A stretch of DNA of 64,000 nucleotides, taken from Echinicola arenosa (lineage in GTDB: Bacteria; Bacteroidota; Bacteroidia; Cytophagales; Cyclobacteriaceae). The notes beneath the pieces were generated by a model. It was not told the origin of the DNA, searched no databases, and was given only the letters and a program-made list of their open reading frames with translations. The stretch lies in the NCBI RefSeq assembly GCF_014841125.1, contig NZ_JACYTQ010000003.1, positions 434,001 through 498,000 of the forward strand, written 5' to 3'. Below are positions 9,549 to 18,418 of the stretch, one piece after another. Both the position numbers and the translations under genes were made by a program. Positions within the stretch are counted from its first letter, which is position 1. Each line of letters starts with the position of its first letter.

Positions 9549-10922
9549 ATGAGATTTTTCAGAAAGAAGAAACATGGAGCAAAAACAAGTCAAAGCGGTC
9601 CCTTTATACAGCCCAAACTAAGTGTGGGAAAATCCGGAGACAAGTATGAGCAAGAAGCGGATCATATGGCTTCCAAAGTTGTAGATACACAAACATCCAG
9701 CATCCAAAAAAAAGGGGCTGCTGAAGAGGAACAAGTCCAGCAAAAATCACTTGCAGAATCCACCACAAAGGTTCAGAAAAAGGATTTAAAAGAAGAGGAA
9801 CCTGTACAAAAACAGGAAAAAGCGGAGGAGGAAGAAGTACAGGCCAAATCTGCTGAAGAAGAAGAGGCCGTCCAAAAGCAAGAGGGTGAAGAAGAAGAAT
9901 TACAGACAAAAGGAGAAGAAGAGGAGGAAGCTGTTCAAGCTAAAGGAGAGGAGGAAGAAGAAGCCTTGCAGGCAAAGGCAGCTTCGACCCATGTGAAAAG
10001 ACCCAATAAAATTGAGCATCAACTTCACCAATCCAAAGGTGCCGGACAAACCATGACCCAGGAAGCAAAACATAAAATGGAGCAAGGTTTTGGAGCCGAT
10101 TTCAGCAAAGTGAAAATCCACACGGACCAATCTGCCATAGAAATGAACAAGACCTTAGGAGCCCATGCCTTCACCAATGGCAATGATATTTATTTCAACA
10201 CAGGAAAATATGACCCAAATTCAAAAAACGGGCAATTGCTTTTGGCGCATGAACTTACCCATACCCTGCAACAGCAGGGAGCGGTAAAAAAAAAGATCCA
10301 AAGAAAGGTCAAAATAAGTGGCACGGATGAAAAAACACAGGAAAAGTTTCTAGGTAAAATCAATGATGGAACACCAATCAAATTCAAATTGGACAGCCAG
10401 CAGCTGGAACCAGAAAATAAAGACGCCAAAGGAACAGACACATTTACCAAAAAAATGTTGGGAGCCATCAAGGCTGCTCAGAATGTAGATCTCAAACTCA
10501 TTACAGAAAACGACCAGGTTTTCATTGATAGTTTCAACTCTGGCAAGGTCGATACCGCAGACATGTTTGGACTTTCATCCAATATCTTCAAAAGCTGGTT
10601 GCTTCACTTTGTTATTGAAAGGTTCGCCATAGCAGACTATGACAAGAAAAAATCTACTGCTACAAACGAAGATTTCGAAAAAGCTCACGAGGCTGGACAT
10701 GAAGCGCAGGAAGCTTTCTTAAAGGAGCTATACCCTAAAAAGACCATCAAATACAAAAGCGAAGGCTTTGATGAAACTACTAAAAAAGTGGACAAAAATA
10801 ATGATGGTACGATCGATTACATATTTGATTTCACAGATGTGAAATATGTGTTTACCCAGCCCATCAAGAATGGAAAAACACTGGAAAACATTACCAAGGC
10901 CGAACTGAAAGAGGTAAAATGA
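9549..10922 (+). CDS. DUF4157 eCIS-associated cargo protein 1
   Basis: This 457-aa protein has three parts. The N terminus (about residues 15-45) has the FIQPKLSVGKSGDKYEQEAD entry motif of DUF4157 proteins. Residues 55-145 are a low-complexity run of acidic blocks alternating with VQAK/VQKQ/LQTK steps. Residues about 155-245 are the DUF4157 core with HELTH at 234-238. The remaining ~200 residues are an unrecognised domain that contains a second HExxH (HEAGH, 380-384). DUF4157 marks cargo or effectors of eCIS. HExxH is the zinc site of many peptidases, but a second glutamate or histidine ligand is not obvious. No adjacent immunity gene is seen for it. Confidence 0.75.
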   Translation: MRFFRKKKHGAKTSQSGPFIQPKLSVGKSGDKYEQEADHMASKVVDTQTSSIQKKGAAEEEQVQQKSLAESTTKVQKKDLKEEEPVQKQEKAEEEEVQAKSAEEEEAVQKQEGEEEELQTKGEEEEEAVQAKGEEEEEALQAKAASTHVKRPNKIEHQLHQSKGAGQTMTQEAKHKMEQGFGADFSKVKIHTDQSAIEMNKTLGAHAFTNGNDIYFNTGKYDPNSKNGQLLLAHELTHTLQQQGAVKKKIQRKVKISGTDEKTQEKFLGKINDGTPIKFKLDSQQLEPENKDAKGTDTFTKKMLGAIKAAQNVDLKLITENDQVFIDSFNSGKVDTADMFGLSSNIFKSWLLHFVIERFAIADYDKKKSTATNEDFEKAHEAGHEAQEAFLKELYPKKTIKYKSEGFDETTKKVDKNNDGTIDYIFDFTDVKYVFTQPIKNGKTLENITKAELKEVK

Positions 10923-10954
10923 TTTGAGTTGAACTTTAAGCTAATTTTTGGCTA

Positions 10955-13900
10955 TTGAATTACGCGAGCAAGACACATCGTCCTAAAAGCAAGTCTAGGT
11001 CATTAGTGACCCCTACTTTTTTTCAGGCCAAACTCCAAGTGGGTAGGCCCGGGGATAAGTATGAACAGGAAGCAGATAGGGTAGCAGATCAGGTCATTTC
11101 ACAAGATCATGTTGCAGAGAAATCTGTTGACACTCCTTCTTTTTTTAAGCCAAATGCCCCTCTACAGAGACAATTTGAAGACGAAAATCATCACGAGCAT
11201 AAAGAAAATGCTATCTCTGATAAAAGTATTCAAACAAAGGAATCAAGCCCTAATATCTCAACCATTAGGTTGCAGAGAGAAATAAGTCCTTTATTCAGCA
11301 AGCCCAGAGAAGAACAGATTCAAAGAAAAGAAGAGGAACAGGAATTAGAGCAAGAAGAGGAAGAGGAAAATGCTCCCGTCCAGGAAAAAAGTGCACTTGT
11401 CCAAAGAAAGGACAAAGGAGTACCCGATGTCACAGGGGATCTTACCACAAGAATCCAAAAGGCTTCCTCAGGAGGACGTCCACTTCAAAAAGGAGTAAAA
11501 ACCTATATGGAGCCTAGGTTTGATTCAGATTTTTCAGGTGTCAGGATCCATAATGACCAAGAGTCAGCCAGCCTCAATAGCCAGTTAAGCGCTAGGGCAT
11601 TCACTTACAAAAACAATATATTCTTTGGTAAGGACCAGTACCAACCCGAAAGCACAGGGGGTAAACACCTTTTGGCCCATGAGCTGACTCATGTGGTGCA
11701 GCAAGGCCACGCCATACAAAGGAAACCTGAAATCAGTCAAGAAAACACAGCTCCCAAGGTTCAACGTCTAGGTATCAGTGATGCTTTGGACTATTTCGCG
11801 GACAAGGCTTACCTGATTCCAGGTTTTAGGATGTTTACCATCATTTTGGGAGTAAATCCCATCAATATGAGCAGCGTAGACAGAAGCGCCGCCAATATCA
11901 TGAGGGCGATTGTAGAGTTTCTCCCCGGCGGATTCTTGATTACAAGGGTACTGGACAAATACAATGTGTTTACCGATGCAGCTAATTTCATGAAGGAAAA
12001 GCTGGACACCTTGAACATCACTGGTAGGTCCATCAAGGATGCGATTGATGAATTTCTGGACTCCCTTAGTTGGTCGGATATTTTTGATTTGGGAGGTGTC
12101 TGGAGCAGGGCGAAACGGATTTTTACCACTCCAATTACCAACTTGATCAACTTGGGTAAATCCGTCTTATCAGCCATTTATGATATGGTCAGAAAAGCGG
12201 TGTTGAAGCCTCTGGCATCACTGGCAGAAGGAACCAGGGGTTATGACCTTTTGAAGGCTTTGCTGGGAGAAGATCCAATTACCGGGGATCCTTATCCACC
12301 TACCGCAGAAAATTTGATCGGGGGCTTTATGAAATTGATCGGACAGGAAGAAGTCTGGGAAAACATTAAAAAGGGAAATGCCATTGCTCGGGCCTATGCT
12401 TGGTTCAAAGGAGCCTTGGCCGGCTTGATTGGCTTTGCACGGGCTATTCCTACTACCATTATCAATACCATCAAATCCCTGACTTGGGATGATTTTATCA
12501 TCCTTCCGAATGCCTTTATGAAGGTAGGTCGGTCTTTCCTCAACATTGCTGGCAAGTTTATGAGTTGGGCTTTGGGTACAGTGATCAATCTATTGGAAAT
12601 CCTTTTCAGTGTGGTCGCCCCAGGCGTACTCCCTTATATCAAAAAAGCCCAAGGTGCCTTCTCAACGATCCTTAAAAACCCAATTGCCTTTGTGGGCAAT
12701 TTGGTACGAGCCGCCAAACAAGGTTTCCAGCAATTTGCCTCCAAAATTGGTGAGCATCTCAAAAACAGCTTATTGGATTGGCTCTTGGGCTCAATGGCAG
12801 GGGCTGGAATCTATATCCCCCAAGGTCTTGACTTCAAAGAAATCATCAAATTTGTAGCTTCAGTTTTGGGTTTGACTTGGGAAAACCTTCGGGAAAAACT
12901 GGTCAAACATATGGGAGAACCAGCGGTAAAAGCTTTGGAGTCGGGTTTTGAACTGATCCAAATTCTGATTACAGAAGGTCCAGCCGCCGCTTGGGAGAAA
13001 ATCATGGAGCATTTGACCAATCTCAAAGAAATGGTGATTTCCGAAATCAGCCAGTTTGTAATCGTGAAAGTGGTACAAAATGCCATTGCCAAGCTGGTAA
13101 CCAGCTTGAACCCCGCTGGAGCCGTTATACAGGCTATTATTGCCATTTACCAAACCATTACCTTTCTGATTGAAAAGATTCAGCAGATTGCTCGGGTGGG
13201 TGCAGCCATCATCGATTCCATTGCTGCCATAGCCAGCGGAGTCATCACGGCGGCCGCCAATAAGGTCGAGGAAACCTTGGCCAATATGCTCACTTTGGCC
13301 ATAAACTTTTTGGCCAAGTTTGCAGGCTTGGGCAAGATTTCGGATGCCATTATCAATATCATCAATAAAATACGTGCCCCCATTGACAAGGCCATGGATA
13401 AAATCGTGGGCTGGGTAGTCAGTAAAGGAAAGGCTTTCTTGAAGAAACTGTTTAAAAAAGAAAAGAAAGAAAGTGGAGAACAATCAAAAGATGTTAAGGC
13501 CAATGTAAGGAAAGAAATCGGAGCAAGCTTACAGAAGCAAATTAGTGATCCAAGTGAAGTTAAATCTAAACTCCACAACATTTTTACAAAATATAAAAAA
13601 GATGGATTAAAATATATCAAGGTTCAAAGAGAAGGAGATAGTGCAAAATTTAATATTTCAGTTTCAGCTTCTGAAGAAGAACCAGCGGGAGATTTCGTGC
13701 TCTCACCGGAGAAAATAGAATTTAAAGACCTTGTTCCACAATCAAGAGCTGATACAGTTGTTACCTGGATCATGGCCAAATATAATGAACAAAACTTACA
13801 ACGTATTGAAAATACCCCTGGAGGCAACCACGCAGAAGAAAATTTAGTAAATTACTTAAATAGTAATTGGAATAGCTTACCTCATAAAAAAGAAGGAGAA

Positions 13901-14299
13901 GGAAAAAATCAATTGTCAGTTGATATCAATAACTCACCCTGTGGGGAAAGCACTGGCCATAATTGTAGTGCAACATTACATAATTTTGCGAGTCAAAGGG
14001 ATGTTATACTTAGATTAAGAATATTAAGTTTCTATAGTGGTCAAAGCTATAAACATACTGGAGGAAAATCTAGTAAGGGTGTTCAAAAGGCTTCTGGCAG
14101 TCTTGAAGGGCTTGAATTGATGCTAGGTAACCCTAATATTTCGATTGATATACTATCAGTAGAAGACTTGAAAGAACACGGTTTTGATCCTGAAATATTA
14201 ACCGCAAGTCAAAAACAAGCCTTAAGTAAAAGAATTGATAGAAGAGCAAACCGCTTGAGAAAAAAAATAGCTGAAGCAGAAGGAAGTGATCAACAATAA
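10955..14299 (+). CDS. DUF4157 effector with C-terminal deaminase-like toxin domain
   Basis: This 1114-aa multidomain protein starts at TTG, because an in-frame stop lies 18 nt upstream and no ATG precedes the DUF4157 entry motif (FFQAKLQVGRPGDKYEQEAD). The DUF4157 core ends with HELTH at residues 242-246. Residues about 270-840 are a long series of hydrophobic and amphipathic helices, as in translocation regions of polymorphic toxins. From about residue 845, after a lysine-rich linker, there is a deaminase-superfamily domain with HAE at 959-961 and PC at 995-996 plus C1004, the usual zinc and catalytic set. It probably deaminates cytidine in nucleic acid. The toxin segment is AT-richer than the rest of the gene, which suggests cassette exchange. 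Confidence 0.8.
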   Translation: MNYASKTHRPKSKSRSLVTPTFFQAKLQVGRPGDKYEQEADRVADQVISQDHVAEKSVDTPSFFKPNAPLQRQFEDENHHEHKENAISDKSIQTKESSPNISTIRLQREISPLFSKPREEQIQRKEEEQELEQEEEEENAPVQEKSALVQRKDKGVPDVTGDLTTRIQKASSGGRPLQKGVKTYMEPRFDSDFSGVRIHNDQESASLNSQLSARAFTYKNNIFFGKDQYQPESTGGKHLLAHELTHVVQQGHAIQRKPEISQENTAPKVQRLGISDALDYFADKAYLIPGFRMFTIILGVNPINMSSVDRSAANIMRAIVEFLPGGFLITRVLDKYNVFTDAANFMKEKLDTLNITGRSIKDAIDEFLDSLSWSDIFDLGGVWSRAKRIFTTPITNLINLGKSVLSAIYDMVRKAVLKPLASLAEGTRGYDLLKALLGEDPITGDPYPPTAENLIGGFMKLIGQEEVWENIKKGNAIARAYAWFKGALAGLIGFARAIPTTIINTIKSLTWDDFIILPNAFMKVGRSFLNIAGKFMSWALGTVINLLEILFSVVAPGVLPYIKKAQGAFSTILKNPIAFVGNLVRAAKQGFQQFASKIGEHLKNSLLDWLLGSMAGAGIYIPQGLDFKEIIKFVASVLGLTWENLREKLVKHMGEPAVKALESGFELIQILITEGPAAAWEKIMEHLTNLKEMVISEISQFVIVKVVQNAIAKLVTSLNPAGAVIQAIIAIYQTITFLIEKIQQIARVGAAIIDSIAAIASGVITAAANKVEETLANMLTLAINFLAKFAGLGKISDAIINIINKIRAPIDKAMDKIVGWVVSKGKAFLKKLFKKEKKESGEQSKDVKANVRKEIGASLQKQISDPSEVKSKLHNIFTKYKKDGLKYIKVQREGDSAKFNISVSASEEEPAGDFVLSPEKIEFKDLVPQSRADTVVTWIMAKYNEQNLQRIENTPGGNHAEENLVNYLNSNWNSLPHKKEGEGKNQLSVDINNSPCGESTGHNCSATLHNFASQRDVILRLRILSFYSGQSYKHTGGKSSKGVQKASGSLEGLELMLGNPNISIDILSVEDLKEHGFDPEILTASQKQALSKRIDRRANRLRKKIAEAEGSDQQ

Positions 14300-14307
14300 A
14301 ACTAAAC

Positions 14308-14694
14308 ATGGATACAACTCAACAACTTGAAGAAATATTGATCAAACATAAATGGTCTCTATTGGATGGAGAAACAGATGAACCAGTAGAAGGGAATTTC
14401 GAATCATACGATATTTCAGGATTAACCTTTACAGACAACTTTGAGGTGGCAATTTACTACTCGAAAAAAAATAATGTTTTAGTTAACAAACTCTTTAAAC
14501 CTGACAACACCTTGTTTAGCAACTTAAGGATTCATTCTAAAGATATAATTTCCGTTCTAAGCTTAATTTTCGAATGGGCACCAAAATTGACCAAGGAAAA
14601 TTTTTCTGTTTATGTCCAAGAGCTACACAAAATAAGTGATGAGTTAATATTTAACAATAATGGACAATGGGTAAAAGTCAACATCAACACATAA
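14308..14694 (+). CDS. Probable immunity protein for the deaminase effector
   Basis: This 128-aa protein begins 8 nt after the effector stop. It is acidic, mixed alpha/beta, with no signal peptide, and I do not recognise the family. Small soluble genes directly behind polymorphic-toxin C termini are usually the cognate immunity. It shares the AT-rich composition of the toxin domain, while the muramidase gene 38 nt further on returns to the operon's normal composition, so toxin tip and small gene look like one transferred unit. It could instead be a cargo chaperone. Immunity is an inference from position and composition. Confidence 0.6.
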   Translation: MDTTQQLEEILIKHKWSLLDGETDEPVEGNFESYDISGLTFTDNFEVAIYYSKKNNVLVNKLFKPDNTLFSNLRIHSKDIISVLSLIFEWAPKLTKENFSVYVQELHKISDELIFNNNGQWVKVNINT

Positions 14695-14732
14695 GCATTC
14701 ACTAATCATTGTAACTTTTAATCTAATCAACC

Positions 14733-15557
14733 ATGCAAACACTACGATACCGATCGCGAGGACCTGAGGTTCAATATTTGGAAGAAATACTGACCACTTT
14801 AGGCTATGACCTGGAAGTATCCAATTACTTTGGGATGGACACCCACCGGGCAGTTTGGGACTACCAGTCAAAAAATAATCTCGTCGTGGATGGTGTTGTT
14901 GGTTTAAAAACCTGGACAAAGCTACTGTCAGAGAATCCCCAGGCGCTGTTGGAAGAGCAAAGCAAGTTCCTCGCTGAGCAGGACCTGATCAATTTTGCCC
15001 AAACTTATGGATTAGAAATGGCCACAGTCAAGGCGGTCAATGCAGTGGAAAGTAGTGGTAAAGGATTTTTCACGGATGGCAGGGCCAAAATACTCTTTGA
15101 AGGGCATGTTTTTTGGAATGAACTGAAGAAAAGGGGTATTCAGCCGGAAGCATTTTATAATCCCGACTCTCAGGATGTGCTCTATCCCAAATGGACCAGG
15201 GCACATTATAAAGGCGGCCCAGCAGAATATTCCCGTCTCCAAAGGGCTTCCCAATTGTCGGATCAACCTGCTTTTGTGGAAGCTGCCTATTGCGCTGCCT
15301 CTTGGGGTGCTTTCCAAATCATGGGATATCATTTCAAAAACTTGGGCTATCCTTCCATCACCGACTTTGTGAACAAAATGCAAGAACATGAACGGGAACA
15401 TTTAAAAGCCTTTGGGAAATTTCTGGAGGCCAATAACCTGATCAGGTACCTGAAATCCAAGGACTGGGCAAAATTTGCCAGAGGCTATAACGGTCCACTA
15501 TACGCCCAAAACAAATATGATATCAAACTGGAGCAAGCCTATAACAGATTTTCATAA
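14733..15557 (+). CDS. Peptidoglycan-binding N-acetylmuramidase
   Basis: This 274-aa protein has an N-terminal peptidoglycan_binding_1-like domain (about 1-70, GPEVQYLEEIL...DGVVGLKTW) and a C-terminal N-acetylmuramidase domain. In the latter, AVNAVESSGKGF places the expected catalytic Glu at 106, and SWGAFQIMG and FARGYNG are further family motifs. It would cleave the MurNAc-GlcNAc bond of peptidoglycan. There is no signal peptide, so it needs either the eCIS particle or cell lysis to reach its substrate. It overlaps the ATPase gene by one base. Roles in particle release, or as cargo, are both possible. Confidence 0.85.
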   Translation: MQTLRYRSRGPEVQYLEEILTTLGYDLEVSNYFGMDTHRAVWDYQSKNNLVVDGVVGLKTWTKLLSENPQALLEEQSKFLAEQDLINFAQTYGLEMATVKAVNAVESSGKGFFTDGRAKILFEGHVFWNELKKRGIQPEAFYNPDSQDVLYPKWTRAHYKGGPAEYSRLQRASQLSDQPAFVEAAYCAASWGAFQIMGYHFKNLGYPSITDFVNKMQEHEREHLKAFGKFLEANNLIRYLKSKDWAKFARGYNGPLYAQNKYDIKLEQAYNRFS

Positions 15558-16864
15558 TGAACCAATTACTACATTTTTTAAATATTGCCATCAGGTCTCG
15601 ATTGGATTTCGAGTTGGGTAGGGTAGAAGACCTCCAAAAACCACAAATGGACCTGCACCTTAGCCAAGAGGATGCTTTGGGGAAGTTTATTTTTGAGCAC
15701 CAAATACAAAATCAGAATTTGCTTCTATTGATTTTGGCCTTGGTCCCTCATGTGGATCCGGGCTTTTTGAACAAAATCGTCCAAGACTATTTTCCAAATG
15801 GTGGTGAATTTCCAGAATTTGGTGGGATCAAAACCAAAAACCATCGAGGAATCATCCCAACAGGAGAAACCGCCCTGTATATTTTGGCCGGAAATGATCC
15901 CAATACCCGAAAACAGTTCTTTCCTGTCTTTCAGGAATCCATGCTTTTCAAAAAAGGCATCCTTTATATGGATGAGGTGGGGAGAAATGAGCCTGAATGG
16001 TCAGGTGCTTTGCTATTGGATACAGAATACGCGGAGCTCTTCACCACGGAGCATGTCAATAAACCCAAGCTTAGCACCAATTTTCCAGCACAACTGATCG
16101 ATACACAACTGGATTGGGAAGACCTTGTCCTTAATTCAAAAACTTTAAACCAAATTCAAGAAATAGAGGAATGGTTAAAGTATGAACACACACTAATGCA
16201 AGACTGGGGCATGCACAAAAGGTTGAAGCCGGGATATCGGGTGATGTTTTTTGGTCCTCCAGGCACAGGAAAGACCCTCACCGCGAGTTTATTGGGGAAA
16301 TACACGCACAAAGATGTCTATAGAATTGACCTTTCCCTAGTGACTTCCAAATATATAGGGGAAACGGAAAAGAATTTAAGTTCATTGTTTGACAAAGCAG
16401 CCAATAAAGACTGGATCCTATTTTTTGATGAAGCGGATGCCATCTTCGGCAAGAGAACAAATGTCCGCGATGCCCATGACAAGTATGCCAACCAAGAGGT
16501 TTCCTACCTGCTCCAAAGGATTGAAAACCACCCTGGGCTGGTCATTTTGGCCTCCAACTTTAAAAGCAATATAGACGCTGCCTTTACCAGAAGATTTCAG
16601 AGCATCATAGAATTCCCTATGCCAGTAGCCGCTGAGCGTTTAATTTTATGGGAGAAAAACATTCCAGAGAAGGCCGGACTTGCCAATGGGCTGGATCTGA
16701 ACAGCTTTGCCAAAAAATATGAACTGACAGGAGCCAATATTGTCAATATCATCCAATTTGCCAGCCTCAAGGCCTTGTCCAAAGAGACAACTGTTTTAGA
16801 AGAAGATGATCTGTTGGCCGGTATCAAAAAAGAATTGATCAAAGAAGGAAAGATGGTGAATTAG
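15557..16864 (+). CDS. eCIS AAA+ ATPase (Afp15-like)
   Basis: This 435-aa protein is a AAA+ ATPase with Walker A GPPGTGKT (about residues 232-239), Walker B ILFFDEADA (about 286-294) and an arginine-finger region FTRRF (about 342-346). The N-terminal 200 residues are a family-specific region. ATPases of this type are a constant part of Afp/PVC-type clusters (Afp15), where they are thought to help assembly or cargo loading. It is the last gene of the + strand operon in this window. The cap protein (Afp16 type) is not present here and presumably lies upstream or elsewhere. Confidence 0.85.
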   Translation: MNQLLHFLNIAIRSRLDFELGRVEDLQKPQMDLHLSQEDALGKFIFEHQIQNQNLLLLILALVPHVDPGFLNKIVQDYFPNGGEFPEFGGIKTKNHRGIIPTGETALYILAGNDPNTRKQFFPVFQESMLFKKGILYMDEVGRNEPEWSGALLLDTEYAELFTTEHVNKPKLSTNFPAQLIDTQLDWEDLVLNSKTLNQIQEIEEWLKYEHTLMQDWGMHKRLKPGYRVMFFGPPGTGKTLTASLLGKYTHKDVYRIDLSLVTSKYIGETEKNLSSLFDKAANKDWILFFDEADAIFGKRTNVRDAHDKYANQEVSYLLQRIENHPGLVILASNFKSNIDAAFTRRFQSIIEFPMPVAAERLILWEKNIPEKAGLANGLDLNSFAKKYELTGANIVNIIQFASLKALSKETTVLEEDDLLAGIKKELIKEGKMVN

Positions 16865-16922
16865 TTATCTTATTCTTTTAACCCAACTACTGTCGTGGGC
16901 AATTAATGAAAAGAACCAAACT

Positions 16923-16937
16923 TGCCTGCTATAGGCA
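16923..16937. repeat. Short palindrome TGCCT-GCTAT-AGGCA
   Basis: A 15-nt inverted repeat with 5-bp arms lies in the spacer between the eCIS ATPase gene and the DUF559 gene. It is one of several different short palindromes that mark the spacers of this window. Confidence 0.5.
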
Positions 16938-17021
16938 GTAATCTAGACCATGTAGCCCAATAACTGATCAAAGAATGTGTTAAGAACAATTTTTGGTATT
17001 AGCAAATATAATACTCGTTTA

Positions 17022-17423
17022 ATGGAATTAAATCTAAGGCAAATGGGGTTTAAAAAAATCATATATAATGTACCTTACTTAAAAGCAAAAAGAAAATCAC
17101 TAAGAAACAATAGCACGCCTGCTGAAGCTACTTTGTGGAAAGCCTTAAGTAATAAAAAGCTAAATGGAAGAAAATTTAGAAGGCAATATAGCGTAGGTAA
17201 TTATATCTTAGATTTTTACTGCCCATCCGAAAGATTGTGTATTGAATTAGATGGAACACATCATTTTACTGAGGCAGGATATGAATATGATAAGGAAAGA
17301 ACAAAGTATATTGAAAACCTAAATATTAGCGTAATAAGGTTCAGAAATGAAGAGGTATTCAATTCACTTGAAAGCGTTTTATCCGAAATCAAACGTAATT
17401 TTACCACCCCTAACCCCTCCTAA
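17022..17423 (+). CDS. DUF559 endonuclease-like protein
   Basis: About 133 aa from the ATG at 17022; another ATG at 17043 and a GTG at 16977 are alternatives. The sequence NNSTPAEATLWKAL followed by FRRQYSVGNYILDFYCP and CIELDGTHH is the DUF559 pattern, a Vsr-like or restriction-endonuclease-like fold. The acidic D and E residues of these motifs are candidate metal ligands. The family function is unproven. Its stop codon lies inside a palindrome (17414-17436), and other palindromes flank the gene, so it may be a recent insertion. It is not part of the eCIS operon. Confidence 0.8.
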   Translation: MELNLRQMGFKKIIYNVPYLKAKRKSLRNNSTPAEATLWKALSNKKLNGRKFRRQYSVGNYILDFYCPSERLCIELDGTHHFTEAGYEYDKERTKYIENLNISVIRFRNEEVFNSLESVLSEIKRNFTTPNPS

Positions 17424-17436
17424 AACTTAGGAGGGG
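17414..17436. repeat. Palindrome at the DUF559 stop codon
   Basis: Arms CCCCTCCTAA and TTAGGAGGGG separated by AAC form a 10-bp stem. It includes the last codons and the stop of the DUF559 gene. It could act as a terminator-like hairpin but has no U-run directly after it. Confidence 0.6.
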
Positions 17437-17485
17437 AACTTAATCATAATTTTTTATATAAATCATATTTTGAAAGATAATCAAT

Positions 17486-17508
17486 GCTCCCCTTTATTTA
17501 AGGGGAGC
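17486..17508. repeat. Palindrome GCTCCCCTT / AAGGGGAGC
   Basis: A 9-bp stem with a 5-nt loop lies between the converging DUF559 and OsmC genes. It could terminate transcription from either side, but it resembles the other dispersed palindromes more than a classical terminator. Confidence 0.5.
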
Positions 17509-17536
17509 TGTCCATAGGACTGATGAGGGGTCAACT

Positions 17537-17953
17537 TCACACCAATTTTGCATCCATCGTGATATCTGTATTGAGCAGCACAGAGATAGGGCAATTTTCC
17601 TTAGCATCCTTGGCGGCTTTTTGAAAATCCTCCTCGCTCATCCCATCTACTGTGGCACTCAGATCCAAATGGATATTCGTTATTTTTCCATCTTCAAAAG
17701 TAACCTTGGCTTTGGTGTCAATATTTCCGGGGGTAAAGCCCATTTCGGCAATGACAAAGCTCAATTTCATGGTGAAACAGCCTGCATGCGCGGCACCCAC
17801 CAGTTCTTCAGGGTTGGTTCCTTTTCCATCCTCGAATCGGGCTTTGGTAGAGTAGGGTGCCTTATCCAAGGCTCCTGTTTGGGTACTGATACTTCCAGAA
17901 CCGTCCGCTCCGGTTCCTTTCCAATTCGCTGATGCTCTTCGTGAAAATTTCAT
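17537..17953 (-). CDS. osmC: OsmC family peroxiredoxin
   Basis: This 138-aa protein matches OsmC closely along its whole length: an N-terminal WKG strand, then GTNPEELVGAAHAGCF with the peroxidatic Cys59 and ENCP with the resolving Cys121. It reduces organic hydroperoxides in the cytoplasm using a thiol reductant. It stands alone on the - strand and converges with the DUF559 gene. Its length equals the family norm. Confidence 0.9.
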   Translation of the reverse strand: MKFSRRASANWKGTGADGSGSISTQTGALDKAPYSTKARFEDGKGTNPEELVGAAHAGCFTMKLSFVIAEMGFTPGNIDTKAKVTFEDGKITNIHLDLSATVDGMSEEDFQKAAKDAKENCPISVLLNTDITMDAKLV

Positions 17954-18418
17954 AGTTTAGTTTTTTAGGTTGTGGTACAATTTACATTGCTTTAGTGAGC
18001 TTCACAAGTTCAAAAAAACTACCAAGATCGAAAAGCTGAATTATTTCTTCGAACTAATTCATTGATTTACTGATTATTTAATTACATTTGGCCAGTCAAA
18101 ATATAATATTGCCAATTGATCCAATACAAGATGTTTTGTGGGTTAACTTTACCACTATCAAAATATGAATCTAAAATATAGTTCTCCTATCGATTTTCGA
18201 AAATGACTAGCGGTTCGACGGATTTAAAATTTTAATTTTGGTTTAATAAAAATCAGCTGCATAGCCGGGCAAGTCTAACTTGTCCGGTTTTTTTTGTGAT
18301 GGAGAGAAGCAGTAACTTTTCTCCTGGCTACAGACTCATTACTTCTTGCTTTTTACTATCTCAATCATAACGTCTCCAATCACATGTATAAATATTACTA
18401 TAATCACTAAATTGCAGC
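17954..18418. other. Spacer between osmC and the haemoglobin gene
   Basis: No coding region is visible in these 465 bases. The left part is the AT-rich upstream region of osmC. The centre holds a strong intrinsic terminator on the + strand (18259-18295) with no annotated gene in front of it. The right part is the upstream region of the truncated haemoglobin gene. Confidence 0.6.
18259..18295 (+). terminator. Orphan intrinsic terminator
   Basis: GCCGGGCAAG and CTTGTCCGG form a GC-rich stem with loop TCTAA, followed directly by eight T residues. It reads as a rho-independent terminator for + strand transcripts. The only + strand DNA in front of it is the non-coding spacer starting at 17954, so it may end a small RNA or a short leader transcript. 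Confidence 0.75.

Noticed and set aside
10680..10700. HEAGH taken as proof of a metalloprotease
   Set aside because: A third metal ligand is not visible and HExxH occurs by chance, so it is reported only as a possibility.
12860..13483. Long antisense open frame within the DUF4157 effector
   Set aside because: It is opposite the helix-rich region of a well-supported gene, and its Gly/Asn/Asp pattern is the antisense of Ala/Leu/Ile codons.
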